This document shows positions 1 to 6,500 of a stretch of 12,596 nt of DNA, in pieces. Source of the stretch: Baffinella frigidus (Eukaryota; Cryptophyceae; Cryptomonadales; Baffinellaceae); assembly GCA_026770585.1 (NCBI GenBank), contig MU646338.1, positions 573,827-586,422 on the forward strand, in the 5' to 3' direction. The notes beneath the pieces were generated by a model. The model was not told where the DNA came from and made no database searches. It saw nothing but the letters and a program-made list of their open reading frames with translations. Positions within the stretch are counted from its first letter, which is position 1. Each line of letters opens with the position of its first letter. The position numbers and the translations under genes are program-made.

Positions 1-43
1 CCCTCTCCCTCTCCCTCTTCCTCTCTCCCTCTCTCCCTCTCCT
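1..43. repeat. CT-rich microsatellite (CCCTCT-type)
   Basis: Imperfect CCCTCT/CTCTCC repeats run from the left edge of the window to about 43. The tract probably lies in a MIC60 intron upstream of exon A. Confidence 0.9.
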
Positions 44-80
44 TGTTCAAATAGTTGCTTTACACGAAACCTCACTTGCT

Positions 81-152
81 ATGTGTGCCGTGTCAGTCAG
101 ACCCAGGCTCGTAACCTTAGACCCGCTTCAAGAACGCGAGCTGTATCAGCTC
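81..152 (+). repeat. Decayed copy of the exon A acceptor edge
   Basis: The stretch GTGCCGTGTCAGTCAGACCC at about 86 resembles the one at about 358, upstream of exon A. From 132, GAACGCGAGCTGTATCAGCTC reads ERELYQL against ERELQRL in exon A. The acceptor CAG has become CAA, so it is probably not usable. This is an upstream tandem copy of intron end plus exon start. Confidence 0.6.
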
Positions 153-167
153 TTCTCTTCTTCTTTA

Positions 168-220
168 TTACTCTCAAGCCTGGAGACGAGTCGTCCGAAA
201 CTCTATGCGTCTTAACACGA
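168..220. repeat. Dispersed intronic repeat, copy 1
   Basis: The stretch TTACTCTCAAGCCTGGAGAC, followed by TATGCGTCTTAA, recurs with few changes at 3066-3118 in the intron after exon D. Nothing else is seen in the gene-free stretch 220-350. Confidence 0.75.
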
Positions 221-402
221 GCCCGCCTCGGTACAGTGGCAATCCACAAAGTGTTGGGTGCAGCATAACCTTGAACACACACCATCCAATTGTGTATTGA
301 TTTTCGTTGCAGGAAAGGCAATAATCAATACCGTCTCCCAGATAGGTACGCTACGTATGCCGTGTCAGCCAGACCCAGACTCGTGACCTCCGACCCACAC
401 CA

Positions 403-474
403 GGGACTCGTGGCCTCAGACCCACACCTCAGACCCACACTCAGACCCACATCGTAACCTCAGACCCACACCAG
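403..474. repeat. Short tandem repeat CAGACCCACAC abutting the exon A acceptor
   Basis: About five imperfect CAGACCCACAC/CAGACCC units run right up to the acceptor at 474. The last unit supplies the CCAG. Confidence 0.7.
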
Positions 475-555
475 GAGCGGGAGCTGCAGCGGCTGATTGA
501 CATCCAGGTCTCGGAGATCAACCGCGCGACCAAAGACGCCCTTACCAACCGCCAG
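475..555 (+). CDS. MIC60: MIC60 exon A (coiled-coil region)
   Basis: 27 codons, phase 0 at both ends. The acceptor is ACACCAG before 475 and the donor is CAG|GTATTT. It begins ERELQRLIDIQ and ends DALTNRQ: charged and heptad-like, as expected for the coiled coil that precedes the mitofilin domain. On its own it is not diagnostic; it is assigned by its phase-compatible join to exon B and by position. The acceptor follows a run of CAGACCCACAC-type repeats, so a different upstream acceptor is possible. Degenerate copies of its start (about 81-152) and its end (699-740) lie in the flanking introns. Confidence 0.75.
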
Positions 556-3500
556 GTATTTTCCCTCTCCGTTTGTGATCCGTGTGAGAGAGATGGAGAG
601 AGAGAGCGAGAGAGAGAGAGCGAGAGAGAGAGAGCGAGAGAGAGAGAGCGAGAGAGAGGGAGAGAAAAAGGAGGGGGTGGTCGAAATGCGTTATCGGGGA
701 GATCAACCGCGCGACCAGGGATGCGCTCACCAACCCCCAGGTGAGCTGCCATTCCGGATCTTATCGTATTGTTTTTGGTGTGTGGGACCAACGAGTTGCA
801 GAGGAGAAGTGTGCGTGGTCGTTACTAAACGCTTTACCGGGCGTGGTGCTAGCGTTTAGTTACAACCAACTCGTGATGCGCCGGCGCGACACGCGGACAC
901 GATCCCGCACACGTGGGGCATTTGCCAGACACCTCTGACTAATTGCTTTACACTCGCTTGGTGTGTGCAGGCACAATACGCAGACACGATCAGGCGCGAG
1001 TGGGACATTGTGAACGAGCGCGGCGAGGCCTTCGCGAGCCTCGCATCCCGCGTCGATTCTGGTCAGCCCCCCCCCACACCGCTGCCCTCCATTCCAGCAT
1101 CTCTACGGCCCGATGCCGCCATCCACAGACAGTCACAACGCGGAAGCACGTAGACAAGTACCAGCTCTGTCTCACTCGGGTTGGCCGACTGTTCTCAAGT
1201 TGGCATGCTGGGTATGTGGTACAGATGCGTCAACTTTGGAGCAGGAGGTCTCACCAACTTGGTGAGGCCAAACAGACTTAGACAGAGCGGGTGGGACATT
1301 GTCAACGAGCGCGGTGAGGCCTTCGCGAGCCTTGCATCCCACGTCGACTCTGGTCTCGACCCTCACCCCGAAACCATCAACCCTAAAACCCATCCCGCGT
1401 CGACTCTGGACAGCCCCCGCCCCTCCCCAGATGAGGTGGGCTGAGTTCCTACTGAGTCTCACTCGGGTTGGCCGAGTATTCTTACGTGGACATGCTGGGT
1501 GTGCGGTACAAATATGTCAACTTTGGAGCGGGGAGGAGCCCGGGGGGAGCACATTTGTGAGGCGAAATAGACTGAGATGGAGTGAGTGGGACATTGTGAA
1601 CGAGCGCGGCGAGGCTTTTGCGAGCCTCGTATCCCGCGTCGACTCTGGTCTCAACCTTAACCACTAAACCCTAAACCCTAAACCCTAAACCCCCAGGACT
1701 AAACCATAAACCATAAACCACAAACCCTAAACCCTAAACCCTAAACCCTAAACCCTAAACCCTAAACCCTAAACCCTAAACCCTAAACCCTAAACCTCAA
1801 ATCCTAACTCCTCAACCCTCAACCCTGAACCTGGACTCTGAACCCTAAAACATGAACCCTGAACCCTCTACCCTGAACCCTCTACCCTGAACCCTAAACC
1901 CTACATCCTACACCCTAAACCCTACACCCTCAACCCTCAACCCTCAACCCTCAATCCTCAACCCCCAACCCTAACCCTGGCAGCGCGGGTCGCAGTGCGG
2001 GTGGAGCAGCTCCTCTCGCTCGACCGCCAGCAGCTGGCCCAGGCGTCGCGCTTTACATAACCGTCACACCGCGTCAAGGCAGTCAACACGTCAAGACAGT
2101 CGAAACGTTCGACTGTCTTGCAGACAGTAAAACGTATGTAGGCGTCTTGCTGACGGCGTGCATCGGGTTTACTACACGTTGCTGACATCAAGTTCCTCCC
2201 GGCAGCGCTGGATGCGGTGCGCATGAAGCAGCTCCGCTCGCGCGACAGGCAGCAGCTGACACTAAAGGGTTTTACTCTAATTGCTTTACACTCATGTCCA
2301 CTAAGTGCTTTACATTTAGTACTTTACACTGAATGCTTTACACTTGGCAGCGCGGGATGCGGTGCGCATGGAGCAGCTCCTCTCGCGCGACCGCCAGCAG
2401 CTGGCGCAGGCATTCACTTGCAGACAGTCAAAACGCTTCAGGGCAGTCAAACCTCCAAGACAGTCAATCATGTTTTGACTGTCTTGAAGTCAAACTTAAG
2501 ACAGTCAAACGTTTTGCTGACGGCGTGCGTCGGGTGGCAGCGCGCGACGCGGTGCGGATGGAGCAGCTCCTCTCGCGCGACCGGCAGCAACTCGCGCAGG
2601 CGTTCGCGTGGAAGGCCAACGGGCGCATCGCCTCTGTCGAGGACCTCCGCCTCCGCCTCCAGGTGCATACTTACCATCAGCGTCCCCAAGCAGATTATTT
2701 CGAGTCTGGGAGCTTCGGATATTCACCCTACGGTAGGACTCCGTAGGACCCTATGGTACCTCCGCCTCCGCCTTCAGGTACTTTCATCAGAATAACCACT
2801 TGAAATAATCTCAGATTTGTTGGAGCGTTTGAGGCATGCTCGGTTCCCTGACGCGTGCACCGTACCCCAGGCGGCCGACAAGCTCCTCACCGAGGACAAG
2901 CGCCGCGCGGACCAAGCGCTCCTCTTCGAGCAACTGCACTTGGCCGTCGCCGCAGCGTCCGAGGCGCTCGACGCGTCAGAGGGGAGCCCGTCGCTCGCGG
3001 CCCGCCTCGCACCGCTGCAGGTCTCTTCTTTTTCGTTTTATTTTTCTTCTTCTGCTTCTGCTTGGTTACTCTCAAGCCTAGAGTCGAGTGGCCCAAAAGT
3101 GTATGCGTCTTAAGACGACTCTCGCCGCCCCTCCACGTGGCGCGCGACGATCGTGCCATCGTAGGAACCAGGGTTCAGGGTTTGCGGAATTCCTCGTCGT
3201 CGCTACGTAGGTGCACACGATCTAACGGCTCTCGAGGAGGGCGTAGTCCTCACACGTCAGCCGGCGTGCGCTCGATGCGCGTGCGCTGTGTGTGTGTGTG
3301 CCTGTGTGCGTGAGCAGGCAGGTGATGCTGGCACAGGCGCGATGCGTGGAGTGCCGCTTCACGTCCGTTTCCATGTCCGCACGTCCGTGTCCACGTCCTC
3401 ACGTCCGGTGTCACGTCCCGAAACAGGCGCTCACGGCGGCGGACGAGTGTGTCGGGGCAGCGCTCGCGTCCATCCCCGAGGACGTCCTGCGGCGAGGCGT

Positions 3501-6500
3501 CCCGGCTCTCCAGGACCTTGCCGCCTCCTTCGAACCGGTCCGCGCCTTGGACACCCGAGCCAGATTTAGTCCCGTCGCCTATAGATTATATCTCAGATTG
3601 TGGCTTGGCGTGGGAGCCATTTCGTACTTTTAGGGGTTAAAATACCAGGATCGGTACCGGGAAATTTATTTGGCGAGGCGTTCCGGCCCTGCAGGATCTG
3701 TCGGCATCGTTCGAACCGGTCCGCGCCTTTGACGCCCGAGAAACAACCTGATTCGCACCCTAGTTAGGGGTATTTTTTTTGGCCCTAAATTAATCAATTA
3801 GAGGATTGGTTAGGCCCTGCAGGACCTTTCCGCCTCGTTTGAACCGTTGCCTGCGGACCCTAATGGATTTACTAAGTAAATCAATCGGCGCATTACAGGC
3901 GCGCAGTGGTGCGAGTCAGGGTGTGTCTCGCGTGTCGACCTCTCGGCCTCGTTCGAACCAGTTCGCGCAAGATCCGAGACACGCCCTGATTCGCACCAGT
4001 TTCGGGTGTAGGGTTTAAGAGCCTGAACCTTTAGGGTCGAGGGGTTTGGGCCCTAAGCGTGCCGGCCCTCCAGGGCTTGTCGGCCTCGTTCGAGCCGGTT
4101 CTCGCTCTAATCAATTAAGGATATACCTCTGCCCTAAATAAATCAATTAGAGGATTAGTTAGGCCCTGCCCGCGACACCCGGGACACACCCTCATTCGCA
4201 CCGGTGCAGTATTAAGGGCTTAGGACCCTACGCCTTCAGGGCTTGAAATGTTCTGAAAAGCACCGCATCCACCTTGTCGCTTGCGTGATGCACATCAATA
4301 GGGTAACGGACCGAAAATGGGGTAGTTAGGCCTACGGTATTACCTACGGTAGGCCGTAGGGTTTTTCGTAGGAGCCCCCCTAGGCCCCTGCGGCCTACCG
4401 TAGTCAATACCGTAGGCCTAACTGCCCCATCTTTAGTCCGTTGGCCTATGAACATGCCGCGCTGTCTCATTTAATCTAGGCGCATCATCCAACACATCTT
4501 TGATCGATCGCAATGCCCCGTCCAATGCCCGCAGGCAGCAGCCTCAGAGGGCTTTCAAAGGCTTTTAAAGTTCTGATTGTCAACTTATGTACCGAGTCGC
4601 GTCCACGTAAGTCCTCCTCCAACGTATTACAGGAGTACTCCTGTAATGCGAAAAGCGTACGTTGGAGGTACTCCTGCACTCACCTGCGCCTCCCGCAGAA
4701 ACGGTCTTTGATCCTTCAACGACGCCCCCGACGCCCCCCCCCCTGCAATGCCTCAACACAGTCTGAACTCAGTCGCAATGCTCCGCAGGCAGCAGCATCG
4801 GCGCGAGTAAAGCTGCTGGTCCCGGAGGGCGGCGACGCCCGAGACACACCCTGATTCGCACCAATTGCGGGTTTAGGGTGTAGGCCTCTTGACTTTAATG
4901 GGAGGTTTTAGGCTTTTCCTCTTGTGCACAAAAAGTTGCTTCGACAGCGGATCGTTGATTGATCGCAATGCCTTGGACCCGCCCGCAGGCAGCAGCCCCG
5001 ACGCCCCCCCCCCTACAATGCCTGAACTGAGTCTGAACTGAGTCGCAATGGCCCGCCCGCAGGCAGCAGCATCGGCGCGAGTACGGCTGCTGGTCCCGGA
5101 GGGAGGTGGCCTCGCGTGGGAGGCCTACGCCCGCCTCGCGTCTCTCGCCAATCGGTACACCGCCCCTCGAAAATTCATAGGGTAACGAGCTCAAGTCACC
5201 TCTGAAATTATAAGGTAACGAGCTGATATTAGGCTAGTTGCGCCTACGGTATTGACTACGGTAGGAATCGCGTGGGGGAGGTCTACGCCCGCCTCACGTC
5301 TCTCGCCCATCAGTACACCTTTCAAATTCATAGGGTGGCGAGCTGAAATCAGGCGAGGTATTGCCTACGGTAGGCTTCGCATGGGAGGCTTATGCCCGCC
5401 TCGCTTCTCTCGCCAATCGGTGCCGCCCCTCTCAAAATCGCAGTGGAAAGAGCTAAAAGCAGGCTAGGTATTGACTGCGGTAGGCTTCGCCTCGGAGGCC
5501 TACGCGCGTCTCGCGTCTCTCGCAAATCGGTGCCACCCCTCCCAAACGCCCACATTCCTCGTTTTGGCAAATGTGTACAGTACATTTATCTAGCACTGGT
5601 GAACCGCCATCTACATCATATGTAAAAATGCTCACACGCCCATCGGTGCACGTTCATAGGCTAACGGCCTGAAAATGGGGTAGTTAGGCCTACGGCATTG
5701 CCTAGGACCTCCTACCGTAGGCCGAGCCTTTTTGGTCCTAGGATCCCTCGGCCTACGGTAGGAGGTCCTAGACAATGCCGTATGCCTTACTACCCCATTT
5801 TCAGGCCGTTACCCTATTAACATGTTCTTTCGATTCTTGAACGGAAACCTAACCCCTCCCCTTGTTGGACGTTTTCATACTGAAGCATAACCTCTCCCGT
5901 GCTTGACGCAGGCTCTCTATCGTAGTCACCCTAACTCCTAAACCCCAAACCCTAAACTCTAAACCCTAAACCCTGAACCCTAAACCCTAAACCCTAAACC
6001 CTAAGCCCTAAGCCCTAAACCCCAAACCCTAAACCATGAACCATAAACCATAAACCCCTAAACGCAGGCCGTTGAAGGACGAGGTGCCTCCCGAGGGCTC
6101 CTCGGGCGAGGTGCTCCTACGACGCGCGCGATGCCACCTCAAAGCTGGTCCGAAATCCGAAACCCGAAACCCGAAACCCGAAATCCGAAATCCCAAACCC
6201 TGAACCCTCCCCGCTCGGAGATTGCTCTCACCTGGAGATATTATTATTATTTGAAGAGTGCTCTCACCACCTCAAAGCTGGTCCCGCCCCCCCTCATACA
6301 GTGTTCCCCATGTTTACCAAATCCGGTCCCGCCCCTAGTCTGTACTAGCTCCGCTGCTACGACGCGCACGATGCCACCGCAAGCTGGTCCGAAACCCTAC
6401 ACCCTTAACCCGCCTCGCTCGTGAGCGGCCTGCACAAATGGAGCTAGAACAAACTGCCCCGCTCATGGTCAGGGATGCCACCTCAAAGCTGGTCCGAAAT

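Noticed and set aside
441-859. Open frames on both strands across 585-676
   Set aside because: They are translations of a GA microsatellite (Arg/Glu or Ser/Leu runs) and cross a predicted exon and intron.
1166-1667. Long frames containing the exon B copies as separate genes
   Set aside because: They are intron plus exon-copy read-through; the only recognisable part is the exon B repeat.
1664-1975. True chromosome end
   Set aside because: Degenerate, flanked on both sides by gene sequence, and found three times in introns; interstitial, not terminal.
3449-3640. Extension of exon E to the stop near 3631
   Set aside because: The extra residues have no mitofilin similarity, and the GAACCG|GT donor gives an in-phase join to the family-conserved exon F.
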